Part shown: one piece after another, positions 53,557-61,443 of the stretch
Layout of the letters: every line of letters begins with the position of its first letter
How positions within the stretch are numbered: the first letter of the stretch is position 1
Assembly (NCBI RefSeq): GCF_000020665.1
Contig: NC_011071.1
Span: 1,850,501-1,914,500 of the forward strand
DNA length: 64,000 bases
From: Stenotrophomonas maltophilia R551-3
GTDB taxonomy: Bacteria > Pseudomonadota > Gammaproteobacteria > Xanthomonadales > Xanthomonadaceae
Direction: 5' to 3'
Translations under genes and position numbers: made by a program
Notes under the pieces: generated by a model
Databases searched by the model: none
What the model saw: the letters and a program-made list of their open reading frames with translations, nothing else
What the model was told of the DNA's origin: nothing

Positions 53557-56133
53557 ATGCCTGCCGCCTACGCCCCAGCCTTTAACACTCTTGCCGTCCT
53601 GATCGCGGCCGTCCTTGCTGCATCGCCCAGCCATGCAGCGGAAGCCGATGCAGACCCTGCCACCACTGCAACCACCGCCAATGTGGCGGCCTCCACGCTG
53701 GATGCGGTGGTGGTCACCGGTTCACGTACCAGCACGCGCACGGTGAAGAACAGCTCCACACCGATCGATGTGATTTCCGCCGAAGACCTCGCCGCCACCG
53801 GCCAGGGCAATCTGCTCGAAGCCCTGCAGCGCAGCCTGCCGTCGCTGAGCCAGATCGGCGGCTACCAGAGCGATCAGGAGAGCCTGATCCGCGGCTATCA
53901 GCTGCGCAACCTGTCGCCGGGCTACACGCTGGTACTGGTCAACGGCAAGCGCCGCAATGCCAGCGCCTATGTGAGCGGTGCCAATGGGGGCGGCTTCCCC
54001 GGCCATGCGTGGGCGGACCTGGCGTTGATTCCGGTCTCGGCCATCGACCATGTGGAAGTGCTGCGTGATGGTGCCTCCGCCATCTACGGCTCGGACGCGA
54101 TCACTGGCGTGGTCAACGTGATCCTGAAGTCGCAGGCGCACGGTGGCGATGTGTCGGTGGAGAGCGGGCAGAGCACCGATGGTGATGGTTCGCGAACCAG
54201 CGTGCGCGCCAACGTCGGCCTGCCGTGGGGCGAGGATGGCTTCATCAACCTGTCCGGCGAGACCACCCGCCAGCATCATGCGATCCGTACCCGTCGCTAC
54301 ATCGATGGCTACCTGAGTTACCCGGCAGTGGATGGCAGCGGCAATCTGGTGGCGCTGCGGCCGAACAATCGACTGCCTGCAGGTGCCGCACCGAATCCGG
54401 CCGAGGCCAGCCGCAATGCCGAGGCCAACACCATTCTCAGCTCGCCGTCGTATGCGCTGAAGGCCTTCGCGGTGAACGTGGGCCATGGCCTGGGCGAGAG
54501 CGCGCAGTTCTATGCCAACGCCACGGCCAGCGATCGCACCGCGCAGGCAATCCAGAACTTCCGCCTGCCGGCGACCATCTTCACTACCTACAAGGCACCC
54601 GGCGTGCTGAGCGTGTTTCCGGATGGCTTCCTGCCGGTGCTGGAAACCAAGGAAAAGCAGTACACCGGTACGGCCGGGGTAAAAGGCCAGATCGCTGGCT
54701 GGGACTACGACGCCAGCCTGACCGGCAACCGCAGCACCGTGCGCACCTATACGCGCAACTCGGTGAACTACTCGCTGCCGTATCCCGGTTCGCCCACCGA
54801 CTTCTATGACGGCAAGCTGGATTACCAGCAAGGCATCGCCAACCTGGACCTGCGTCGCGGCTTCGAGGTGGCGGCATTCGCTTCGCCGCTGGAGGTCAGC
54901 GCCGGCGCCGAGTACCAGCATGAGCAGTATGAGCGCGGGGCAGGGCAGTGGGAGTCGTATACCGGCTTCGGTGCGGCGGCCTTCGTCGGCTATTCCACTG
55001 CGGACGCGGTGAAGGCGACCCGCAACAGCAAGGCGGTGTACGTGGGTGCGGCCACCAACATCACCTCACGCTGGTACCTGGATGCGGCCGCGCGCTGGGA
55101 AGACCATTCCGATTTCGGCAGTGTCTCCACCGGCCGCCTGACCACGCGCTTCGACTTCACCGACGCGCTGGGTGTGCGTGCTACGGTCAGCAACGGCTTC
55201 CATGCGCCCAGCCTGGGCGCGCAGTTCTACCAGGCCACCGGCAGTTGCCCGTGCGGGACCACGCTGGTGGCGCAAGTATCTTCGCCGGCGGCGATTGCGT
55301 TGGGTGCCACGCCGCTGAAGCCGGAGAAGGCCACCAACTACAGCCTGGGCGTGACCTGGGACCCGAGCCCGGCGTTCCATCTGGCGGTGGATGCCTATCA
55401 GATCGACATCCGCGGCCAGCTCGGCCAGTCCAGCCAGATCGGCTACAACGCGCAGGATCCGGCGCGCATCACCGACAACAGCGGGACGGTGCTGAGTGCG
55501 GCGCAGAAGAACACCATCGATGCGCTGCTGGGTTCGGCCGGCATCAGCATCCTGCCGGGCGATGCGTTCTATGCCAGCTATTTCACCAACGTGGGCAATA
55601 CCCGCACACGCGGTGTGGAGCTGACCCTGGAAGCGAACCAGGAAACGGCGTGGGGCAAGCTGCGCTGGAGCTACGCGGCCAACGTCGGCCGCACCACCAT
55701 CCAGAAGGTCAGCGACATTCCGGCGGCGCTGCAGGGGCTGCCGAACATCAACCTGCTGACCAAATCCAGCGAGTACGCGCTGCGCTTCCGCACGCCCAGC
55801 TATACGCAGGTGGCGGGACTGGGCTGGCAGAACGGGCGCTGGCGCTCGAACGTGGACTTCACCTACTACGGCCCCATCAAGCGCCTGAACAACGGCGTGG
55901 AGTACAAGCAGCCGCCGGTGCTGGTGACCAACCTGTCCGGTGGCGTGGAGCTGGGCGCGGGCTGGAGTGCGGCGCTGGGCATCAACAACGTGTTCGACAA
56001 GCGCACCCGCAAGGTGCCGGAGTACGCGCGCAGTGCCACCGATGTGGCGAGCATCGAAACCACCTGGGATAGCGGTGATGTGCTGGGCAATGTGGGTGCG
56101 TATTGGTTTGGCCGGGTCAGTTACCGGTTCTGA
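53557..56133 (+). CDS. TonB-dependent outer membrane receptor
   Basis: An 858-residue outer-membrane transporter. Signal peptide MPAAYAPAFNTLAVLIAAVLAASPSHA is cleaved near residue 27. The plug domain includes STLDAVVVTGSRTSTRTVKNS (TonB-box region) and LRDGASAIYGSDAITGVVNVILK; the rest is a 22-strand barrel whose last strand ends YWFGRVSYRF with a C-terminal Phe. It belongs to the iron-independent, Xanthomonas-type receptors with the VEVLRDGASAIYGSDA plug. The ATG at 53557 is preferred because the signal peptide starts there; a longer frame from 53473 lacks one. It lies 82 bp before an FMN-reductase gene and may supply that pathway's substrate. Confidence 0.93.
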   Translation: MPAAYAPAFNTLAVLIAAVLAASPSHAAEADADPATTATTANVAASTLDAVVVTGSRTSTRTVKNSSTPIDVISAEDLAATGQGNLLEALQRSLPSLSQIGGYQSDQESLIRGYQLRNLSPGYTLVLVNGKRRNASAYVSGANGGGFPGHAWADLALIPVSAIDHVEVLRDGASAIYGSDAITGVVNVILKSQAHGGDVSVESGQSTDGDGSRTSVRANVGLPWGEDGFINLSGETTRQHHAIRTRRYIDGYLSYPAVDGSGNLVALRPNNRLPAGAAPNPAEASRNAEANTILSSPSYALKAFAVNVGHGLGESAQFYANATASDRTAQAIQNFRLPATIFTTYKAPGVLSVFPDGFLPVLETKEKQYTGTAGVKGQIAGWDYDASLTGNRSTVRTYTRNSVNYSLPYPGSPTDFYDGKLDYQQGIANLDLRRGFEVAAFASPLEVSAGAEYQHEQYERGAGQWESYTGFGAAAFVGYSTADAVKATRNSKAVYVGAATNITSRWYLDAAARWEDHSDFGSVSTGRLTTRFDFTDALGVRATVSNGFHAPSLGAQFYQATGSCPCGTTLVAQVSSPAAIALGATPLKPEKATNYSLGVTWDPSPAFHLAVDAYQIDIRGQLGQSSQIGYNAQDPARITDNSGTVLSAAQKNTIDALLGSAGISILPGDAFYASYFTNVGNTRTRGVELTLEANQETAWGKLRWSYAANVGRTTIQKVSDIPAALQGLPNINLLTKSSEYALRFRTPSYTQVAGLGWQNGRWRSNVDFTYYGPIKRLNNGVEYKQPPVLVTNLSGGVELGAGWSAALGINNVFDKRTRKVPEYARSATDVASIETTWDSGDVLGNVGAYWFGRVSYRF

Positions 56134-56139
56134 TCTGGA

Positions 56140-56201
56140 GTAGTCGAGCATGGCTCGACTCTACAAAAGGCGAAGGGCAGTCGAGCATGGCTCGACTCTA
56201 C
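56140..56201. repeat. GTAG hairpin pair with TCGAGC stem
   Basis: GTAGTCGAGCATGGCTCGACTCTAC and GCAGTCGAGCATGGCTCGACTCTAC, 36 bp apart: two direct copies of a short GTAG palindrome with a TCGAGC/GCTCGA stem. Confidence 0.85.
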
Positions 56202-56214
56202 ATGGGAGCAGTTC

Positions 56215-56796
56215 ATGTCTTCTGCATTGAAGTTGGTTGCATTGGTGGGGTCGCCGACCAGCTCGGCGACGTCGCGCACGTTGCTGCTGGCGCGGCATCT
56301 GCTGGACTCGCTGCAGCAGCGGGTGCACGCCAGCGTTGAACTGGTGGAGCTGGCGCCGATCGCGCGTTCGCTGGGCCAGTCGCTGTCGCGTGGCGAGGCG
56401 GAGCTGACGGTGGAACGGGCACTGCAGACCATCGAAGCGGCGGAGCTGCTGGTGGTGGCCGCGCCGGTGTATCGCGGCTCGTATCCCGGGTTGTTCAAGC
56501 ACCTGGTCGACTTCATCGAGCTGGAAGCGCTGGTGGATACGCCGGTATTGCTGGCGGCAACCGGAGGCAGCGAGCGCCATGCGCTGGTGATCGACCACCA
56601 GTTGCGACCGTTGTTCAGTTTCCTGCAGGCGCACACGCTGCCGATCGGGGTGTATGCCACACCGGCCGACTTCGAGGGCGAGCACATCAGCAGTGCGGCC
56701 TTGCAGGCACGCATCGAACTGGCGACCGAGCGTGCAGCGGGGCATCTGGCCACGCAGGCACTGGCGGTAGCGGCGCCGCTGCGACGTATTGCCTGA
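56215..56796 (+). CDS. NAD(P)H-dependent FMN reductase, MsuE/SsuE-like
   Basis: A 193-residue flavodoxin-like reductase that supplies FMNH2 to luciferase-like monooxygenases. Features: the flavin phosphate loop GSPTSSATSR at the N-terminus and VAAPVYRGSYPGLFKHLVDFIELE, which matches the SsuE/MsuE family. It comes first in a same-strand set with two luciferase-like monooxygenases, so its job is probably to feed them reduced flavin. The spacing to the DUF3088 gene is 157 bp, with no repeat but also no clear terminator. Confidence 0.87.
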   Translation: MSSALKLVALVGSPTSSATSRTLLLARHLLDSLQQRVHASVELVELAPIARSLGQSLSRGEAELTVERALQTIEAAELLVVAAPVYRGSYPGLFKHLVDFIELEALVDTPVLLAATGGSERHALVIDHQLRPLFSFLQAHTLPIGVYATPADFEGEHISSAALQARIELATERAAGHLATQALAVAAPLRRIA

Positions 56797-56953
56797 CGCC
56801 ATAACCGGCGGCGCTTTGCTTATGGCTAGGCCGCATCTGCGTGGCCGGATCTGACCGCCGATTGTCGCCAGCCGTCGCTGCTGCGGCTGCTGGCATCTCT
56901 AGCATCGATATCGAAGCGGCATCGCATTGCCGGCCCCGATGAGGACGACCCCT

Positions 56954-57316
56954 GTGACTTTCGACGCAGCAAGCAAACCCATCCTGTTCCTGCTCGACCG
57001 TGAGTTCGAGGACGGCCAGATTCCCGGCCAGCGCTTTTTCTGCCGGCACAGCCTGTTGCTGGAGGGCGCGCTATCGAGCATCGATGGCCTGGACGCGCAG
57101 CTGGACGTGCGTCGCATCGGCTTCGCGCGGCCGCGCCGCGAGGTGATTGCCGAGATCGGCGAGCAGGACCAGTCGCTGCCGAAGCTGGTGCTGCCGCAGG
57201 GCGTGCGCAGCGAGCTTGCCAGTGGCGCGCACCAGGACCGCCAGTACATCTCCGGTGCCGAGCCGATCCTGGCCGCGCTGAACGGGTTGCTCGGCATTCC
57301 CGTGGCCCACCCCTGA
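56954..57316 (+). CDS. DUF3088 family protein
   Basis: A 120-residue protein of the DUF3088 family, often found beside sulfur monooxygenase genes. It begins MTFDAASKPILFLLDREFEDGQ, continues with FFCRHSLLLEGALSSI, RRIGFARPRREV and ends in a C-terminal YISGAEPIL block; the layout suggests a thioredoxin-like fold with a single Cys. I chose GTG 56954 since it follows GAGGA by about nine bases; ATG 56939 is the other option. It is 14 bases ahead of the first monooxygenase gene, so it is co-transcribed. Function is unknown; a sulfur-related role is inferred from place. Confidence 0.75.
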   Translation: MTFDAASKPILFLLDREFEDGQIPGQRFFCRHSLLLEGALSSIDGLDAQLDVRRIGFARPRREVIAEIGEQDQSLPKLVLPQGVRSELASGAHQDRQYISGAEPILAALNGLLGIPVAHP

Positions 57317-57330
57317 GCGAGGACACGACC

Positions 57331-58308
57331 ATGAGCTATCAGATCAGTGTGCTGGACAAGAGTCCGGTGGCCGAAGGTGCCTCGCCGGAGCAGGCGCTGC
57401 GCAACAGCCTGCAGCTGGCGCAGCGCGCCGAACAGCTGGGCTACCACCGCTACTGGTTTGCCGAGCACCACGCTGCACCGACGCTGGCCAGCCCCGCACC
57501 GGAAGTGCTGGCTGCGTGGGTGCTGGCGCAGACCCGGCGCATCCGCATCGGCAGTGGTGGGGTGATGCTGCGCCACTACGCGCCCTACAAAGTGGCGGAG
57601 AACTTCAACCTGCTGTCGGCGCTGGCGCCGGGGCGTGTCGATCTGGGCGTGGGCAAGGCCCCCGGTGGCCTGCCGGCCTCGACTGCCGCGCTGGCAGCCG
57701 GGCGTCCGGCGTTCGCCGACTTCGACCAGCAACTGCGTGACCTGGAAGGCTATCTGTCCGGGGCCGACACCGAGGCACAGGCTCGGCCGGTTCCGCAGCA
57801 GGCACCGGAGCGCTTCCTGCTCGGGGCCAGCCCGCAGAGCGCGCAGCAGGCGGCCGAGCTGGGCTGGCGCTTCGTCTACGCCGCGCACTTCGATGGTGAC
57901 CCGAAGCATATCGAGGCCGCGTTCGATGCCTACCGCAACGTTTCAAAGCAGCCGCCGCTGCTGGCCACGGTGGCCTTCGCCGCACCAACTGCCGAAGCCG
58001 CAGCGCGTCATATCGGCGCGCTGCGCGTCTACAAGCTGCACCTCGGCCCCGGCCAGACGGTGAATCTGCCCAGTCCCGAGGCGGCTGCCGAGTACGCGCG
58101 GCAGGTGGGCGTGGCTGACTTCCGCATCGAGGAGACACGCCCGAGCGTGTTGTCCGGTGATGCGCAGCACGTGCGTGACGAACTGGATGCGCTGCACCGG
58201 CGCTTCGGCGTGGGCGAGTTCGTTCTCGATGCGCCGGTGGCCGACCTCGACGCGCGTCTTACATCCCTTGAACTGCTGTCGCCCGCGCCGCGCGCGGCGG
58301 TGGCCTGA
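57331..58308 (+). CDS. Luciferase-like flavin monooxygenase, MsnO8-like
   Basis: A 325-residue LLM-class flavin-dependent monooxygenase. It has the TIM-barrel signature RYWFAEHHAAPTLASPAP and RIGSGGVMLRHYAPYKVAENFNLLSALAPGRVDLGVGKAPGG, in short motifs WFAEHH and GRVDLGVG. The start MSYQISVLDKSPV resembles the MsnO8 subgroup. Its place between DUF3088 and a second monooxygenase, 18 bases before it, shows they are co-transcribed. It needs reduced FMN, probably from the reductase at 56215. Substrate is unknown but the setting suggests a sulfur compound. Confidence 0.87.
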   Translation: MSYQISVLDKSPVAEGASPEQALRNSLQLAQRAEQLGYHRYWFAEHHAAPTLASPAPEVLAAWVLAQTRRIRIGSGGVMLRHYAPYKVAENFNLLSALAPGRVDLGVGKAPGGLPASTAALAAGRPAFADFDQQLRDLEGYLSGADTEAQARPVPQQAPERFLLGASPQSAQQAAELGWRFVYAAHFDGDPKHIEAAFDAYRNVSKQPPLLATVAFAAPTAEAAARHIGALRVYKLHLGPGQTVNLPSPEAAAEYARQVGVADFRIEETRPSVLSGDAQHVRDELDALHRRFGVGEFVLDAPVADLDARLTSLELLSPAPRAAVA

Positions 58309-58326
58309 CCTGCAGGAGCGATTCCC

Positions 58327-59670
58327 ATGAGCACGACCCCGCGCCACATTCCGTTCGGCATCATGCTGCAGGGTCCTGGCAGCCACATGCATGCCTGGAA
58401 GCATCCCTCCAATCCGGCCGATGCCAGCGTCAACCTGCAGTTCTACATCGACATCGCGCGTACCGCCGAGGACAACGGCATCGCCTTCGGCTTCGTGGCC
58501 GACGGCCTGTACATCAACGAGAAGTCGATTCCGCATTTCCTCAACCGCTTCGAGCCGATCTCGCTGCTATCGGCACTGGCCACGGCGACAAAGAAGATCG
58601 GCTTGGCCGGCACGCTGTCGACCTCCTACAGCGATCCGTTCACCGTGGCCCGCCAATTCGCCTCGCTGGATCTGCTTAGCGGCGGGCGTGCCGGTTGGAA
58701 CGTAGTGACCTCGCCACTGGAGGGCTCGGGCCGCAACTACGGCCGCCCGCACCCGGAGCACGCGCTGCGTTACCAGATCGCCGACGAGTACCTGGACGTA
58801 GTGCAAGGGCTGTGGGATTCCTGGGATGACGATGCCTTCGTGCGTGAGCGCGACAGCGGCACGTTCTTCGCGCCGGAAAAGTTCCGCCGCCTCGACCACA
58901 AGGGCCGCTTCTTCCAGGTGGAAGGGCCGCTCAACATCCAGCGATCCCCACAAGGCCAGCCGGTGATCTTCCAGGCCGGGTCGTCCGACGATGGCATCGC
59001 GCTGGCCGGAAAGTACGCCGATGCGGTGTTCACCCATTCGCCATCGCTGGAGGAGACCCGCGCGTTCACCCAGAAGGTGAAGAACTCGGCGATCGCCCAC
59101 GGCCGCAGCGGCAATGACGTGAAGATCTTCCCGGGTATCGGCCCCATCGTCGGCCGCACTGCCGAGGAGGCTGAAGCCAAGTACCAGGCCATCGCCGCAC
59201 TGGCCACGCTGGAGGATGCGCTGGCGTACCTGGGGCGCTTCTTCGACCACCATGATTTCAGCCAGTACGATCCGGACGCGCCGTTCCCGGAGCTGGGTGA
59301 CATCGGCAGCAATTCGTTCCGTTCCACCACCGACCGCATCAAGCAGGATGCACGTGAGAAGGGCCTGAGCCTGCGCCAGGTGGCACTGGAAGCGGTGAGC
59401 CCGCGACCGAATTTCATCGGCACGCCGGAGCATGTGGCCGACGAGTTGATCCGCTGGTTCGATGCCGGTGCCAGCGACGGTTTCATCCTCGGTTTCGCGG
59501 CACAGCGCGAAGGCCTGGACGATTTCGTGACCCAGGTGCTGCCGATCCTGCAGGCGCGCGGCTACCACCAGCGCGAGCTGGAAGGGCAGACCCTGCGCGA
59601 GCATCTGGGCCTGCCGTACAAGGCCAGCCGCCATGCGACCGATGCCGAGCCGGCGCGGAAGGCAGGGTAA
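58327..59670 (+). CDS. Flavin monooxygenase of the NtaA/DszA/CmoJ type
   Basis: A 447-residue FMNH2-dependent monooxygenase of the NtaA/SnaA/DszA/SfnG family. Motifs: PFGIMLQGPGSHMHAWKHP at the start, FGFVADGLYINEKS, GGRAGWNVVTSPLEGSGRNYGRPHP and QAGSSDDGIALAGKYADAVFTHSPS. In Bacillus the matching enzymes YxeK and CmoJ cleave the C-S bond of N-acetyl-S-alkyl cysteines, and here the gene sits with the matching acetyltransferase and M20 deacylase genes. ATG 58327 follows AGGAG by seven bases. Role in S-substituted cysteine salvage is an inference from operon content. Confidence 0.88.
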   Translation: MSTTPRHIPFGIMLQGPGSHMHAWKHPSNPADASVNLQFYIDIARTAEDNGIAFGFVADGLYINEKSIPHFLNRFEPISLLSALATATKKIGLAGTLSTSYSDPFTVARQFASLDLLSGGRAGWNVVTSPLEGSGRNYGRPHPEHALRYQIADEYLDVVQGLWDSWDDDAFVRERDSGTFFAPEKFRRLDHKGRFFQVEGPLNIQRSPQGQPVIFQAGSSDDGIALAGKYADAVFTHSPSLEETRAFTQKVKNSAIAHGRSGNDVKIFPGIGPIVGRTAEEAEAKYQAIAALATLEDALAYLGRFFDHHDFSQYDPDAPFPELGDIGSNSFRSTTDRIKQDAREKGLSLRQVALEAVSPRPNFIGTPEHVADELIRWFDAGASDGFILGFAAQREGLDDFVTQVLPILQARGYHQRELEGQTLREHLGLPYKASRHATDAEPARKAG

Positions 59671-59674
59671 GGCG

Positions 59675-60895
59675 ATGAGCGGAGAAAACGCGGTAGCGCC
59701 GGGCCATGCCCGGCGGAATTCCCAAACGACGGGCGTATTGCCGGAGATCGCGGCGCGCGCCGAGGCCGCCATCGCGATTCGCCATGACCTGCACCGCCAC
59801 CCGGAGCTGGCCTTCGGGGAACACCGCACCAGCGCTCGCGTGGCCGAGCTGCTGCAGCAGTGGGGCTATGAGGTGACCACCGGCCTCGGCGGTACCGGCG
59901 TGGTCGGTACGCTGCAGCGCGGGCAGGGGAGCCGTCGCCTTGGGCTGCGTGCCGACATCGATGCACTGCCGATCCATGAGGACTCCGGCCTGGCCTACGC
60001 CAGCCAGAACGAGGGGCTGATGCATGCCTGCGGCCACGACGGGCATACCGCAATCCTGCTGTCCGCCGCGCACTACCTGGCCCACCACGGCCGCATCGAC
60101 GGCACCCTGCAGCTGGTGTTCCAGCCGGCCGAGGAAACCGGTTCGGGCGCTTCGAAGATGATCGCCGATGGCCTGTTCGAGCGCTTCCCGGTGGATGCGA
60201 TCTATGGCCTGCACAACTGGCCGGGCGTGCCGGTGGGGCACTTCGGCTTTGTCGATGGCCCGGCAATGGCGTCGGTGGACTGGGCGCGGTTGAAGGTGAT
60301 CGGCAAGGGCGGCCACGGCGCCGAGCCACAGGGAAGCGTCGACCCGATTCTGGTGGCAGCGCACATCGTCACCGCGCTGCAGAGCGTGGTGTCGCGTAAT
60401 GTCGATCCGCGGCAGATGGGCGTGGTCACCGTCGGTTCGATTCATGGCGGGCAGGCCGCCAATGTGATTCCAGACGTGGTCGAGCTGAAGCTGACCGTGC
60501 GCGCCTATCTGCCGGAGGTGCGCGACACGCTGCGGCGTCGGGTCACCGAGATTGCCGAGCAGACCGCCGCCGCGTTCGGCGCGCGCGCCGAGATCGAGTT
60601 CCCGCGCGGCTTCCCCAGTGTGATCAACCACCCTCAGCAGACCGCCTACATCCGTGAGGTGGCCGTGCAGGGCTTCGGCAGCGAACACGTGGTGCCCGAA
60701 TTCGCGCCGCGCACTGCCAGTGAGGATTTCGCCTTCCTGCTGCAGGCGCGGCCCGGCAGCTTCGTGTTCGTCGGCAACGGCGACAGCGCACCGCTGCACA
60801 GCCCGCGCTATGTATTCAACGACGCCGCCATCGCACCCGCCGCCAGCCTGTGGGCGCGGCTGGCCGAAGACTATCTGGTGAAGGACGTGGCATGA
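59675..60895 (+). CDS. M20 family N-acyl amino acid deacylase
   Basis: A 406-residue zinc amidohydrolase of the M20D group (hippurate/N-acetyl-amino-acid hydrolase). Metal ligands are seen in HACGHDGHT, FQPAEETGSG and the later HSPRYVFNDAA; the lid has VIGKGGHGAEPQ. Its likely job is to deacetylate N-acetyl-cysteine products, like Bacillus YxeP/SndA. Its N-terminus is odd: the first codons run through a SMAG repeat (59693-59715) that encodes VAPGHARR, a stretch no M20 protein needs. Translation may instead start lower, near TTG 59738. Its stop overlaps the next ATG by four bases. Confidence 0.9.
   Translation: MSGENAVAPGHARRNSQTTGVLPEIAARAEAAIAIRHDLHRHPELAFGEHRTSARVAELLQQWGYEVTTGLGGTGVVGTLQRGQGSRRLGLRADIDALPIHEDSGLAYASQNEGLMHACGHDGHTAILLSAAHYLAHHGRIDGTLQLVFQPAEETGSGASKMIADGLFERFPVDAIYGLHNWPGVPVGHFGFVDGPAMASVDWARLKVIGKGGHGAEPQGSVDPILVAAHIVTALQSVVSRNVDPRQMGVVTVGSIHGGQAANVIPDVVELKLTVRAYLPEVRDTLRRRVTEIAEQTAAAFGARAEIEFPRGFPSVINHPQQTAYIREVAVQGFGSEHVVPEFAPRTASEDFAFLLQARPGSFVFVGNGDSAPLHSPRYVFNDAAIAPAASLWARLAEDYLVKDVA
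59693..59715 (+). repeat. SMAG hairpin inside the M20 gene
   Basis: GTAGCGCCGGGCCATGCCCGGC lies within the first 15 codons of the M20 gene, the same sequence as in the intergenic pairs at 763 and 26872. Confidence 0.85.
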
Positions 60896-61443
60896 GCAGC
60901 AACGAACGCTTCCTCTACACCTCGGTGGACGATCCACTGGCCCGTCCACTGTTCGATGGACTGGAACAGGAGTACGACAGCCGCTACGCCGATGTGCGCC
61001 GACGCATCGGCGGCAGCGCCCGCGAGGAGCTGCAGCGCTACCCGGCGCAGGCCTTTGCTGCGCCGGTAGGGGCGTTCGTATTGCTGCTGCGCGACGGTGT
61101 GGCGATCTCCGGCGGTGCCTTCATGCCGCACCGGGATGCGGACACCGCCGAGTTCAAGCGCATCTGGACATTGCCAGGGCTGCGCCGCCAGGGCATCGCG
61201 CGGCGCGTGCTGCAGGAGCTGGAAGACCAGGCAGCGCGGCAAGGATACCGGCGGGTGTTCCTGACCACCGGCTTCCGCCAGCCTGAAGCCGTCGGCCTGT
61301 ACCTCAGCCACGGCTACACCGCGCTGTTCGATCTGGAGGCCGATCCGGAATCCATCGCCCACTTGCCGTTCGAGAAGCTCCTGGGCGTATCGGCGCCAGC
61401 CGCCGTGCCATCACAGACCGTGCTGCACGGAGCCCACGCATGA
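60892..61443 (+). CDS. GNAT acetyltransferase of the cysteine-salvage operon
   Basis: A 183-residue GNAT acetyltransferase with the acetyl-CoA motif LPGLRRQGIARRVLQELEDQA (core RRQGIARRV) and an LYLSHGYTALFDL C-terminal strand. The ATG at 60892 overlaps the M20 stop, and its own stop overlaps the ABC gene start, so it is translationally coupled to both. Position and size match Bacillus YxeL/SnaA, which acetylate the amino group of S-substituted cysteines before oxidative cleavage. This role is inferred from context, not from substrate-specific residues. Confidence 0.86.
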   Translation: MSSNERFLYTSVDDPLARPLFDGLEQEYDSRYADVRRRIGGSAREELQRYPAQAFAAPVGAFVLLLRDGVAISGGAFMPHRDADTAEFKRIWTLPGLRRQGIARRVLQELEDQAARQGYRRVFLTTGFRQPEAVGLYLSHGYTALFDLEADPESIAHLPFEKLLGVSAPAAVPSQTVLHGAHA

